Counted from the stretch's first letter, positions 8,606 through 16,749 are shown. The stretch: DNA of 64,000 nt from Streptomyces sp. HSG2 (GCF_016598575.1 NZ_CP066801.1:2418001-2482000); one strand, 5' to 3'. Program-made: numbers and translations. Notes: generated from the sequence alone by a model not told the origin.

Positions 8606-9289
8606 GTGAGGGCCTCGGGTTTCCCGGACAGGCATCTGGCCGCTTCTTACGCGACGGACGTCGGTCTCCTACTTGTCGGATCGTGCGCTCGCATTTGGCA
8701 GTGGTGCTCCGAGGACGGAAGGGAGCTGGCCGATCCGGCCATCTGCCAGTTCTCGGAGTTCCTGATCCTCCTCGGCTGCGCGTTCGAGGGCCGGCCGATG
8801 GCGCGCTGCCCGTTCGCCTGGGTCGACCAGCCCGTGTCCATGATGCGCGGCTGGGTGCAGGGCATGCCCAAGCAGTTCGGCGCCGTCCACCAGACGAGGC
8901 CGGTGACCGTCGGGCGGGCGGGCTCGCGGCTCGCTTCCGGCGGACGCTTCGATGGTGCGCTCTCCGTCCACGGTCGGCCTGTGGTGGAGGCGTCGGTCAC
9001 GGTTGAGCGCTCCACTGACCGGCCCCCGGCGCTGCACGACGTTCCTCTGGCGCACAGCCTCGTGTTCCCGCAATGGGCACCGTCCGATACGCCGTCACGG
9101 GCGCTACTGGTTGCCTCGGAGGTGAGCGGCGTCGAATTCTCGCCAATCTGGAGCGGTCCCGGACAACTCACGTTCTTTGACGGCCTGGGGGAAGATTTCG
9201 CGTTGCTCTCGCCGTTGGAAGTGTGCAACGGTCATGTATTCGCGTATGGAGAGACGCTGCATGGAGGCCGACTCCTCGGCGAATGCTAG
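8606..9289 (+). CDS. Acetoacetate decarboxylase-family protein
   Basis: A 227-residue protein with the acetoacetate decarboxylase fold signature. A CPFAWVDQP strand is followed by MMRGWVQGMPKQFGAVHQTR, which corresponds to the active-site segment with the Schiff-base Lys (PK). The adjacent Lys that lowers its pKa in classical decarboxylases is Gln here (PKQ). Family members also include aldolase/dehydratase-like enzymes of secondary metabolism, so the reaction is not assigned. The GTG at 8606 overlaps the TGA of an upstream truncated frame as GTGA, suggesting it was once the downstream gene of an operon now deleted. An N-terminal extension in frame would enter the transposase remnant and is rejected. 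The IS1380-family element begins about 40 bases after its stop. Confidence 0.7.
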   Translation: MRASGFPDRHLAASYATDVGLLLVGSCARIWQWCSEDGRELADPAICQFSEFLILLGCAFEGRPMARCPFAWVDQPVSMMRGWVQGMPKQFGAVHQTRPVTVGRAGSRLASGGRFDGALSVHGRPVVEASVTVERSTDRPPALHDVPLAHSLVFPQWAPSDTPSRALLVASEVSGVEFSPIWSGPGQLTFFDGLGEDFALLSPLEVCNGHVFAYGETLHGGRLLGEC

Positions 9290-9481
9290 CCATCAAGACA
9301 TTGGCTGTAATCACGGGGGGACAGTGCTCAGCCTGGATCCACCGCGTGAATTCTCGTCTCCGGTATCCGGCGGGCTCGGGGTGATCTTTCGGGGTGCGGG
9401 CAGCACGATGGGCCGGGTGGCCGTCCGGTGCGGGGTCTCCGAGGTTTTTCAGGTCGTGGGTGGTCAGGTCGGCTGCGTGGT

Positions 9482-10181
9482 TCAGGTGAGCATGCGCTGG
9501 CCGGTGGCGGTCCACAGGTCGGTGAAGTCGTCACACCAGCGCCAGCGTTCGGGCAGGTGGAGGGTGAGGCGGCGGGCTCCGGTGGCGATCCGGGCGGGGA
9601 TGTTGATGAGGTGGCGGCGGATGGTGCCGGTCCTCGCCTTGGCGTGGAAGGCGGAGGCGAGGTGGCCGCTCGCACGGGTGAGGTTGTAGGCGGTGGCGGC
9701 CAGGGTCAACCAGGCGGCGTTCGCGGTGAACTTCCCCGAGGGCAGGTGGGCGAGGGCGGAGTCTTCCAGGTCGGCGAAGACCTGCTCGATGACGGCGTGT
9801 TCGCGGTGCATCGGCTCGGCCTGAGCGAGGACGAAGGGGCTGTCGGTGAAGATCACATGGTGGCGCCAGACCCCGAACAGTTCGGCCTGGCCGGCGGGCA
9901 CGCCGGTGGGGTTCAGCCGCTTCACGCGGCGCACGATGAGCCGTGCGGTGGTGTGGAACGCCTTCTTCTTGCTGGTGAACGCGGTGAAGGGGATCTCGGT
10001 GATCTCGGCGTCGGAGATCCAGCGTTCCTCCTCGGCGTCCCAGACGGCGCTGGCGTACTTGATCGGCGTCCAAGCGTCCTCGGGGATGCCCGCGATGGCC
10101 TCGCGGATGGTCTTCTTGACCGCGACGGCCAGAGAGAACGCGGCGCCGGCCTTGCGGCACACATCGACGACCTTGTGGGAG
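9482..10181 (-). pseudogene. IS1380 transposase, C-terminal half
   Basis: This minus-strand segment encodes about the last 233 residues of an IS1380-type transposase, from SHKVVDVCRKAG to the stop at 9482-9484. It contains the Glu-bearing HREHAVIEQVFADLEDS region typical of the family's C-terminal catalytic part. It is separated from its N-terminal half by the IS3 element at 10185-11524. Joining base 11525 to base 10181 (minus strand) restores one frame of 462 codons with the junction reading RADSAYFSHKVVD, so the only lesion is the insertion. The extra N-terminal residues in the local open frame come from the IS3 end. Confidence 0.85.
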
Positions 10182-10254
10182 AAGGGGACCTGTCCCCGAG
10201 TGGTGGACACCTCTGAGCCCGACCCCGCCAGGGGCCGGGTAGGAGGCATCTTTT

Positions 10255-10599
10255 ATGGTGATGAAGATCTACTCGCCCGAGTTCAAGGCGGACGCTGTCG
10301 CGCTGTACCTGTCGGACCCGAGCCACACCTTCGAGGGCATCGGCAAGGACCTGGGGATCAGCCGCGAGACGCTGCGTAACTGGGTGCGGGCCGAACGGGC
10401 CCGCCGCGGCGGGGGCAGCACGACGAGCACGGAGAAGAGCACGGTGGATTCCCCGCCGACGGCCGAGAAGCTTCAGGCCGAGAACGAGGCCCTGCGCCGG
10501 GAGCTGGCGGCAGCGCGCAAGGAGATGCAGAAACTCGCCACCGAACGGGACATTCTCCGCAAGGCGACGAAGTTTTTCGCACAAGAGACGACCTGGTGA
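10255..10599 (+). CDS. IS3-family transposase OrfA
   Basis: A 114-residue protein with an N-terminal helix-turn-helix (residues 5-45, YSPEFKADAVALY then GISRETLRNW) and a C-terminal leucine-zipper coiled coil around residues 65-100 (LQAENEALRRELAAARKE). This is the standard IS3 OrfA that recognises the element ends. It ends in TGA overlapping the GTG of orfB. OrfB lies in the -1 frame, and a TTTTTC run at about 10573 could serve as a slip site for an OrfAB fusion. Confidence 0.92.
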   Translation: MVMKIYSPEFKADAVALYLSDPSHTFEGIGKDLGISRETLRNWVRAERARRGGGSTTSTEKSTVDSPPTAEKLQAENEALRRELAAARKEMQKLATERDILRKATKFFAQETTW

Positions 10600-11486
10600 C
10601 CAGCCGCTTCCAGTTCGTCGAGGACCATCACCGCGCCTGGGGCGTGAAGCGGTTGTGTCAGGTGCTGGAGGTCGCCCGCTCCAGCTTCTACAAGTGGCGG
10701 GCCGGCCGCGCGGCCCGCGCCGCGCGTGAACAGGCCGACGTCGCTCTCGCCGAGCGGATCAGGGCCGTGCACGCCGAATGGGACGGCACCTACGGCCGGC
10801 CCCGGATCACCGCCGATCTGCGCGAGGACGGCGAGCGCGTGAACCACAAGCGCGTCGGACGAGTCATGCGCAAGTACGGCATCGCCGGGCTGCGGCTGCG
10901 CAGGCGCCAGGTCACCACCGTGCCCGAACCGTCCGCCGCGGCGATGCCCGACCTGCTGGGGCGCGACTTCACCGCGAGCGCACCCAACACGAAGTACGTC
11001 GGCGACATCACGTACCTGCCGGTGGGCGACGGCGAGTTCCTGTATCTGGCGACCGTGATCGACTGCTTCTCGCGGCGGCTGGTGGGCTGGTCGGTCGCCG
11101 ACCACATGCGCACCTCGCTGGTCACCGACGCGCTCCGGGCCGCCGCCCGGACGCGGGGCAGCCTGGCCGGCGCCGTCTTCCACAGCGATCACGGAGCCCA
11201 GTACAGCTCCCGTGAATTCGCGGCCGTATGTGCCGATTTGGAGGTGAAGCAGTCCATGGGCGCGGTCGGGACCAGCGCGGACAACGCCCTCGCCGAGTCG
11301 TTCAACGCGACCCTCAAACGCGAGACGCTCCGTGGCGCCCGCCGCTTCGACGGGGCCCGTGCCTGCCGCCTGGCGGTCTTCCGCTGGACCACCCGCTACA
11401 ACACCCGCCGACGGCACTCGGCGAACGGACAGCAGGCACCAATCGCCTACGAACAGCAGTCAGCTACCCTGACGCTTGCCGCATAA
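10596..11486 (+). CDS. IS3-family transposase OrfB (DDE integrase core)
   Basis: A 296-residue catalytic subunit. The N-terminal HTH_21-like part (RFQFVEDHHRAWGVKRLCQVL) is followed by the rve integrase core. The DDE triad is visible: Asp in YVGDITYLPVGDGEF, Asp in VFHSDHGAQYSS and Glu in NALAESFNATLKRE. The C-terminus has the usual YNTRRRHSANG segment. It appears full length and intact, so this copy may be active. It is on the strand opposite to the IS1380 transposase it interrupts. Confidence 0.93.
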   Translation: MTSRFQFVEDHHRAWGVKRLCQVLEVARSSFYKWRAGRAARAAREQADVALAERIRAVHAEWDGTYGRPRITADLREDGERVNHKRVGRVMRKYGIAGLRLRRRQVTTVPEPSAAAMPDLLGRDFTASAPNTKYVGDITYLPVGDGEFLYLATVIDCFSRRLVGWSVADHMRTSLVTDALRAAARTRGSLAGAVFHSDHGAQYSSREFAAVCADLEVKQSMGAVGTSADNALAESFNATLKRETLRGARRFDGARACRLAVFRWTTRYNTRRRHSANGQQAPIAYEQQSATLTLAA

Positions 11487-11524
11487 CGACACGAACAGGT
11501 GTCCACCCTTCGGGGTCAAGGCCC

Positions 11525-12213
11525 AAGTACGCCGAGTCCGCGCGGACGACGACTTGGGCGGTGATGCCCATGGCCCGGACCGTGGCCAGTGCCTCGCGCA
11601 GCAGACTCGCCGCGCCCTTGCCGGAGCCTGCCGAACCCTTGCGCAGCCTGGTGGCCACGATCACGGGGGCGCAGGTGGACGTCTTCACGGTGACGATCTG
11701 GAAGTGCAGCCCGCGCTGCTTGGTGTAGCCGAAGGAGGCGCCCTGCTTGGCAGGGCCGTAGACCTGCTTGACCTTGGAGTCGATGTCCACGAACACCACC
11801 TCGTCCCGCTTCGGGATGAGGCCGGTGTGCGCGGCCAGGCGGCAGGTGAACGCCCGTGCAGCGGACTCCAGTTGGCGCACATGCCCCCAGGTGAAGGCAC
11901 GCAGGAAACTGCCCAGCGTGGAGGGCGCCCGCACCCCGCCGAACAGGCGCGGCAGCCCGCCGTGACGCAGTATGTCCAGGTCGTCGATGCTGTCCGCCCC
12001 GGCGACCATGCCGCCCACGATCGACATCGCTTTCGCGTCGGCGGCCGTACCGGCCCCGTTCTTCGCAGTGGTCAGGTGGACCTTCTCGGCCACCAGAGCG
12101 GGCAGACCGCACCGCTCGGCCAGCCGGACCGTCGGGACCAGCCCGGCGTGCGCGATCAGGTCAGGGTCGTCGAACGCGGCGAAGAGCTCCGCGGGCCTGT
12201 GGGAGACTTTCAC
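11525..12213 (-). pseudogene. IS1380 transposase, N-terminal half
   Basis: Minus-strand segment giving the first 229 residues of the IS1380 transposase, from a GTG at 12213 (MKVSHRPAELFAAFDDPD) to RADSAY at the IS3 junction. It contains the family patterns LGSFLRAFTWGHVRQLE and EVVFVDIDSKVKQVYG, and ends at the Asp-bearing VVRADSAY motif. Beyond the junction the local frame runs into the IS3 right end and is meaningless. Its C-terminal half lies at 9482-10181. Confidence 0.85.
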
Positions 12214-12363
12214 TTACGAGGTGCCTTGCTTCGTGGGACTGGTGTGGGCGTAGGAACTCCCATCGTCCCAGGTCAGCAGGCACCTCTTCTCTTTTCATCG
12301 CCCGCAGGCCGAGTATCACGCGGTGGATCCAGGCTCATCGTTACTCCACACAAGTCACGATGA

Positions 12364-13641
12364 TCAACGGTGGCCGCACCCGTCTCCGCACCGGCCCCGA
12401 CCAGCAAGAGCACGAACTACAGCTGGAGTATTAGACAGCCTTTCGATTGCTTCTTCTATCACCGTCTTCCGCTTGCAGAAGGTGAACCGTACCTGGCTGC
12501 GGCCGGCTTCCGGATCGTCGTAGAAGACGGAGTTGGGCACGGCGACGACGCCGCAGCGCTCGGGGAGGGCGCGGCAGAAGGCGTAGGCGTCCTTCTCGCC
12601 GAAGGGGGTGATGTCGGTCGTGATGAAGTAGGTGCCCTGGGGCCGGTAGACCTCGAACCCGGCGGCGCGCAGGCCGTCGCCGAGCAGGTCGCGCTTGCGC
12701 CGCAGGTCGGCGCGGAAGCCGTCGAAGTACGCGTCCGGCAGGCGGAGCGCCTCGGCGATGGCGTACTGGAAGGGGCCCGCGCTGACGTACGTCAGGTACT
12801 GCTTCGCGGTGCGGACGGCGGCGACGAGTGGGGCCTCACCCGTGACCCAGCCGACCTTCCACCCGGTGTAGGAGAAGCTCTTGCCCGCGGAGGAGATGGA
12901 GACGGTGCGCTCGCGCATGCCGGGCAGGGCCGCGATCGGTCGGTGGGCCCCGTCGAAGACCAGGTGTTCGTACACCTCGTCGGTCACGACGAGCAGGTCG
13001 TGCTCGACGGCGAGCGCGGCGATGGCGTTCTGCTCGTCGGCGGTGAGGACCATCCCGGTCGGGTTGTGCGGGGTGTTGAGGAGCAGGAGGCGGGTGCGCG
13101 GGGTGATCTTGGAGCGCAGCTCGTCCGGATCCGGGCGGAACGACGGGGCACGCAGGGTGAGCGGTACGCGCACCGCGCCGGCCATGGCGATGCAGGCCGC
13201 GTAGGAGTCGTAGAAAGGCTCGAAGGCGATGACCTCGTCGCCCGGCTCCAACAGCGCCAGCATGGCCGCGGCGATGGCCTCGGTGGCGCCCGCGGTCACC
13301 AGGACCTCGGTGTCGGGGTCGAGGCTCACGTCGTAGAAGCGTCGCTGATGGTCGGCGATGGCCGCCCGCAACTCCGGGACGCCCGGCCCCGGGGGGTACT
13401 GGTTGCCGCGTCCGTCCCGGAGCGCGCGTACGGCCGCCTCCCGGACCGACTCCGGTCCGTCCGTGTCGGGGAAGCCCTGACCCAGGTTGATTGCCCCGGT
13501 CGCGGTGGCCAACGCCGTCATCTCCGCGAAGATCGTCGTCCCGCGCCCGTCCAACCTGCGGTTCAGCAGCGGTCTGGTGTTCAACTCTGCGCGATCCTCA
13601 CTACTCGGGGCCGTCGGGGTACAGACCCCATCCTGACGCAT
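12364..13641 (-). CDS. PLP-dependent class I/II aminotransferase, DapC-like
   Basis: A fold-type I aminotransferase of about 425 residues. It resembles actinobacterial N-succinyldiaminopimelate aminotransferase (DapC, lysine and peptidoglycan precursor pathway) in FAEMTALATATGAINLGQGF, NQYPPGPGVPELR and the PLP-lysine motif SSAGKSFSYTGWKVGW. The end RFTFCKRKTVIEEAIERLS matches the normal C-terminus. About 20 additional residues (PAVVRALAGRG and onward) extend past it. The last coding bases, around 12421-12480, are only 47% GC and use codons such as ATA, GAA and AAT, unlike the rest. The ATG at 13641 is used; a GTG at 13653 is also possible. It is convergent with the IS1380 end. The exact substrate is unproven. 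Confidence 0.82.
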   Translation of the reverse strand: MRQDGVCTPTAPSSEDRAELNTRPLLNRRLDGRGTTIFAEMTALATATGAINLGQGFPDTDGPESVREAAVRALRDGRGNQYPPGPGVPELRAAIADHQRRFYDVSLDPDTEVLVTAGATEAIAAAMLALLEPGDEVIAFEPFYDSYAACIAMAGAVRVPLTLRAPSFRPDPDELRSKITPRTRLLLLNTPHNPTGMVLTADEQNAIAALAVEHDLLVVTDEVYEHLVFDGAHRPIAALPGMRERTVSISSAGKSFSYTGWKVGWVTGEAPLVAAVRTAKQYLTYVSAGPFQYAIAEALRLPDAYFDGFRADLRRKRDLLGDGLRAAGFEVYRPQGTYFITTDITPFGEKDAYAFCRALPERCGVVAVPNSVFYDDPEAGRSQVRFTFCKRKTVIEEAIERLSNTPAVVRALAGRGRCGDGCGHR

Positions 13642-14050
13642 CGCCCACCACACCCCACCTCACGTGGCCGGCCTCCGGGGCATCTCGACCGGGCCCCCGT
13701 CACGACAGCCGCCGGTCCGACGGGGGTGCGTCGGATTCGCCACCCGCTGAACGCGACGCGCGCACGCTCCCCTCTGCCGCGTCCTTCGGGTCGCCCGCCG
13801 GGGCTTGTCCTCCGTATGGGGGACACACGTTCCCCCAGGGTCGCCGGCCGTCCGGTGGTGACGGACAGGGCGACGCCCCTGAGAACGTAAGGAGTGGTAC
13901 GCCGCAGGAACAGCGGGTGACGGGTGTCGTCCGATGTTCGGTGGACGCCGGTCCGCCCCGGCGGCGAACCGGTTTTGCCCGCCTCGCTCCACAGGAGCTT
14001 CGTTTCCTCCCCCGGCCCTGAGCCGAGGGCATCCACGAAGGAGAACCCCG
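13642..14050. other. Intergenic region
   Basis: A 409-base stretch between the divergent aminotransferase and the small membrane peptide gene. Frames on both strands translate to low-complexity Arg/Pro/Gly sequence. Only promoter function is expected. No convincing gene or repeat was seen. Confidence 0.45.
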
Positions 14051-14239
14051 ATGACCGACTACGCGATCGTGCGAGCGGCGACCGTTCACGGCGACCCCGT
14101 TCTGCGGGAGACCGACCAGGGGAAGGAAGTCCCCTCCCCCCTCGCGGTCGCCTCCCTCGGCGTCGTTGTCGCCGCGATCACGGTGGCCGCGGTCGTCGGC
14201 AGCGCCGGATACGTGGTCAACGCGGCGGACGGGGGCTGA
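14051..14239 (+). CDS. Small single-pass membrane peptide, 62 residues
   Basis: An ATG preceded by AAGGAG at ideal spacing opens a 62-residue ORF. The first 29 residues are mixed and polar (MTDYAIVRAATVHGDPVLRE). Residues 30-56 are strongly hydrophobic (LAVASLGVVVAAITVAAVVG) and the end is VNAADGG. This looks like a short peptide with a C-terminal membrane helix. No family is recognised. It is a single-gene unit closed by a strong hairpin about 100 bases downstream. The good ribosome binding site and the terminator support a real gene; the function is unknown. Confidence 0.6.
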   Translation: MTDYAIVRAATVHGDPVLRETDQGKEVPSPLAVASLGVVVAAITVAAVVGSAGYVVNAADGG

Positions 14240-14335
14240 CGCACCTCCGCTCGCCGCCGGCCGCCCTCCGCGTGCAGGGCGGCCGGCGGCTCGGTACGCC
14301 GAGCCGGCGACATCGGGCCCGGAGCGGCACACCAC

Positions 14336-14382
14336 ACCGAAGGGCGGTCGGGGAACGACGCGTTCCCCGACCGCCCTTCGGT
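14336..14382. terminator. Perfect 22-bp hairpin with 3-base loop
   Basis: Bases 14336-14357 (starting ACCGAAGGGCGGTCGGGG) are the exact complement of 14361-14382, leaving a loop of ACG. It lies 97 bases after the 62-residue gene. The likely role is a bidirectional intrinsic terminator without a T-run, as is common in high-GC actinomycetes. Confidence 0.8.
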
Positions 14383-14704
14383 GTTCTCGATCGAGTGGTC
14401 CCCGGCGACGCCGATCCCGGCGGTGCTCGACAACGGGAGGCCGGCCCCGGCGGCGAGCGTGCGACCGAGCCGATACGAACCGGGACGCGCCCCTCCTCGT
14501 TTCACGGTCCGTTGAAGGCCACTTGAGTACGGCCCGGACCGGCTCGGGGGCGACCGATGGTTTCGCTCGTCATCACATCTCGCCAAGACCTCACACTATG
14601 GGGCTATTTCGTATTTCTGGGCGTTTGCCGGCATCCGAGCGCGGAGATCGCATCGTTGGCGATCCGCATCGGGCGGATGGCCACCGAGGAAGGAAGCCTC
14701 CCTC

Positions 14705-15787
14705 ATGACGTCACCGGCCATGACCCGAGTCCGGCTCTGTGCGGCGGTCTCGGCGCTGCCGCTTGTCCTGTTCACGGGGGCGACCCCCGCGGTCGCCCAC
14801 CCCGCGCTCCCCTCCACGGCGACACCGACCGCCCCGCGTGTGGTGGTCGGAACACCCAGCGCGGCCGGTCAGACCTCGACGGCCCTCTGCCCCGCCGGCA
14901 CCAGGGTCGTCGGGGGCGGCCACTACTCCACTTCCTTCCACTACTCCGATCGCGGCGACATCCACGACGCCGTGCTCGCCAACGCTCCCACCCGGGCCGG
15001 GGGCGGCTGGGTGGTCAGACAACTGAAGGGAAGGTCACAGGCGTTGGCGCTGTGCGTACCGGCGAAGGAGGCACCGCGTGTGGCCGTGGGAGCCGCCCGA
15101 GCGGCCGGCAGGGCGTCCAAGGCCACCTGCCCCACCGGCACCCGCGTCACCGGAGGCGGGTTCCTCTCGAACACCTTCCACCGCGCCGCCGGCGGCACGA
15201 TCCACGACTTCGTGCGCACCAGTTCGCCCGACCGCTCAGGAGGGGCCTGGTTGGCCGCGCAGGTACGCGGGAAGGTCCGAGCGGTGGCGTTGTGCGCGCC
15301 GACCAGGACGGCACCGCGCGTGGTCGTCGGCGCCGCCGGAGCGGCCGGCAGGACCTCCAAGGCCACCTGCCCCACCGGCACCCGCGTCACCGGAGGCGGC
15401 CACTACGCGCGGACCTTCCCCCACGACAGCTCGGGCCCGATCCACGACGCGGTCTCGGCGAACACCCCGTCGCCCGCCGGGGACGGCTGGGTGGCCCGGC
15501 AACTGACGGGTGAGGCGAGGGCGGTGGCGCTGTGCGCACCGGACGGCCAGGCGCCGACGGTCGCCGTGGGAGCCGCCGGAGCGGCCGGCAGGGCTTCCAA
15601 GGCCACCTGCCCCACCGGCACCCGCGTCGCCGGAGGCGGGCACTACTCCCACAGCTTCCCCCACCGAGGCGGCGGCCCCATCCACGACTACGTGCGCACC
15701 AGTTCCCCGTCGGGATCGGGTGACGGCTGGATCGTCCGACAACTGAAGGGCGAGGTACGGGCGCTGGCCCTCTGTGTCAGGAAGTAG
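14705..15787 (+). CDS. Secreted protein made of four 80-residue Cys-pair repeats
   Basis: A 360-residue protein with a signal peptide (hydrophobic LCAAVSALPLVLFTGATPAVA, cleavage near residue 31). The rest consists of four tandem units beginning at residues 43, 123, 203 and 283. Each unit has a CPxGTRVxGGG motif, an IHD motif, a GW-type strand and a closing ALC, so two Cys per unit could form one disulfide each. Related CPxGT...GGG units occur in many exported actinobacterial proteins of unknown role. Units 2-4 are nearly identical at DNA level, which suggests recent duplication. ATG 14705 follows GGAAGG; a second ATG at 14720 is possible. It is probably a wall-associated or extracellular binding protein. 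Confidence 0.75.
   Translation: MTSPAMTRVRLCAAVSALPLVLFTGATPAVAHPALPSTATPTAPRVVVGTPSAAGQTSTALCPAGTRVVGGGHYSTSFHYSDRGDIHDAVLANAPTRAGGGWVVRQLKGRSQALALCVPAKEAPRVAVGAARAAGRASKATCPTGTRVTGGGFLSNTFHRAAGGTIHDFVRTSSPDRSGGAWLAAQVRGKVRAVALCAPTRTAPRVVVGAAGAAGRTSKATCPTGTRVTGGGHYARTFPHDSSGPIHDAVSANTPSPAGDGWVARQLTGEARAVALCAPDGQAPTVAVGAAGAAGRASKATCPTGTRVAGGGHYSHSFPHRGGGPIHDYVRTSSPSGSGDGWIVRQLKGEVRALALCVRK
14831..15784 (+). repeat. Four tandem 240-bp coding repeats
   Basis: Units start at 14831, 15071, 15311 and 15551; the last is slightly shorter. The sequence AAGGCCACCTGCCCCACCGG recurs identically in units 2, 3 and 4. The repeat period equals 80 codons, so copy-number changes would keep the reading frame. 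Confidence 0.85.
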
Positions 15788-16179
15788 ACGGCCAAGGGGA
15801 CTCGGGGACCGGATCGGGCGATCCGGCGCGATGCGATGGGGTCCCGATCGGGCGGGTGGGCCCCACCGCCTCGCGGACCACCCGTCGCCGGTGCGCGACC
15901 AGGCGCTCGGCGCGTTCGTGGGCGCGCGGGGCCCGAAGAGCGCACACCGTGGGAGAACACGTGCGCTGAGGGACCCTCCGAGGGAGGTAAATACCATGAA
16001 GTTGGGTAAAAACACTGTGCCGCCGCGCTGGTTCGTGGTTCGCTCTCCCTCACCCACGCAGCCCCCGGACGCGCCATGCCCCTCCTTGGCGACGCCGACG
16101 GCTGAACGGGCCGCACGGCGGGCGCGACCGACGTGCGATGGACCCGCCCTTCCTCCTTGTGCGCCTGCGGAGCCGATCC
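15785..16179. other. Intergenic region with small hairpin and an isolated strong SD sequence
   Basis: Directly after the repeat protein, CCGGATCG and its complement (15809-15826, 2-base loop) could act as a weak terminator. At 15981-15998 an AT-richer patch reads GGGAGGTAAATACCATGAAG, an excellent ribosome binding site before an ATG at 15996. The following frame soon becomes Pro/Arg-rich and resembles no protein, so no gene is called. Confidence 0.4.
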
Positions 16180-16749
16180 ATGCTCACGACCCTGACCACC
16201 GCCTACACCGACACGCGTGCCTCGGACCTGGCCTGGGCCCTGGGGCGGGAGCCACTGCCCGCGCTGGCCACCCTCGATCTCCGACTCGGTCCGTCGGCAC
16301 TCCAGTTGCGGCTCCTCGGGGCGTCACACCAAGTGATCCTGGAGCAGGAGCGGGGGGTGTGCTCGGAGACGGTGGCCTGCATCCCGGGCAGCAGAACCCC
16401 CCTTCCCCTGGGCGTGGCCAAGCGGATGGACGACTGGGAGTACGAGTTCGCCGCTCGCGTGGAGCTGCTCTCTCCCGGTTCCTTCGCCGTGCGGGCCCAG
16501 GAGTTGCTGGCCCTGGTCAGCGATCATCCCCATGGCCTCGCGGGCGTCTTCCCGGGGAGTCCGCACGCCTTCACCGCCCTGCTCGCCAGTCACCACGCCG
16601 GGCAGGTGCACTGGCGGACCTGGCACGCCTATCCGCAAGAGGGACAGGTGGTGGCCACACGCACCCGCGTCGGGGTGCGTTCCGCCACGACCCCCGGGGA
16701 GGCATCCGCTCCCTCGGAGCCTCCCCGACTGCGGCCGTCGGTGGTCTGA
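16180..16749 (+). CDS. DUF2617 family protein
   Basis: A 189-residue cytoplasmic protein recognised as DUF2617, a family found almost only in actinobacteria and without known function. Typical segments are ATLDLRLGPSALQLRLLGASH, then GVAKRMDDWEYEFAARVEL, and VHWRTWHAYPQEGQVV near the end. The ATG at 16180 is chosen over an in-frame start 42 bases upstream because homologous sequence begins at MLTTLTTAYTD. The C-terminal 25 residues are low complexity. It stands alone on the plus strand. Confidence 0.72.
   Translation: MLTTLTTAYTDTRASDLAWALGREPLPALATLDLRLGPSALQLRLLGASHQVILEQERGVCSETVACIPGSRTPLPLGVAKRMDDWEYEFAARVELLSPGSFAVRAQELLALVSDHPHGLAGVFPGSPHAFTALLASHHAGQVHWRTWHAYPQEGQVVATRTRVGVRSATTPGEASAPSEPPRLRPSVV

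Larger units (their letters stand above)
10185..11524 (+). mobile_element. IS3-family insertion sequence (1,340 bp)
   Basis: The ends are imperfect inverted repeats: GGGACCTGTCCCCGAGTGG at the left starting at 10185, and the complement of GGGCCTTGACCCCGAAGGG at the right ending at 11524. They match at 22 of 27 positions including the shared GGTGGACACC. A 3-bp duplication AAG flanks it (10182-10184 and 11525-11527). Two overlapping transposase frames, orfA and orfB, fill the element. The flawless reading of the host gene after excision indicates a recent insertion. Confidence 0.9.
9331..12333 (-). mobile_element. IS1380-family insertion sequence, interrupted by an IS3-family element
   Basis: Terminal inverted repeats are visible: CCTGGATCCACCGCGTGA at 9332-9349 and its exact complement at 12316-12333. 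The element is flanked by the direct repeat CTCA (9327-9330 and 12334-12337), which fits the 4-bp target duplication of IS1380 elements. Removing the internal IS3 copy (1,340 bp) and its 3-bp duplication leaves about 1,660 bp, the family's usual size. It carries one transposase gene on the minus strand. The left end is ambiguous by one base. Confidence 0.85.

Noticed and set aside
12364..12500. tRNA-like attachment site in the AT-rich end of the aminotransferase gene
   Set aside because: No cloverleaf arms or CCA-type end could be drawn. The segment continues a coding frame, so it is reported only as a composition anomaly.
14336..14382. Perfect 22-bp inverted repeat as an insertion-sequence end or attachment site
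   Set aside because: The 3-base loop and position just after a gene fit a terminator. No transposase or second copy was seen.
14831..15784. Tandem repeats as a CRISPR array
   Set aside because: The units are 240 bp, contiguous and coding in one frame with a signal peptide upstream, so they are protein repeats.
15996..16200. Small ORF after the strong GGGAGGT at 15981
   Set aside because: The start context is excellent, but after MKLGKNTVPPRWFVV the frame becomes low complexity and runs far into the DUF2617 gene out of frame. There is not enough evidence for a gene.
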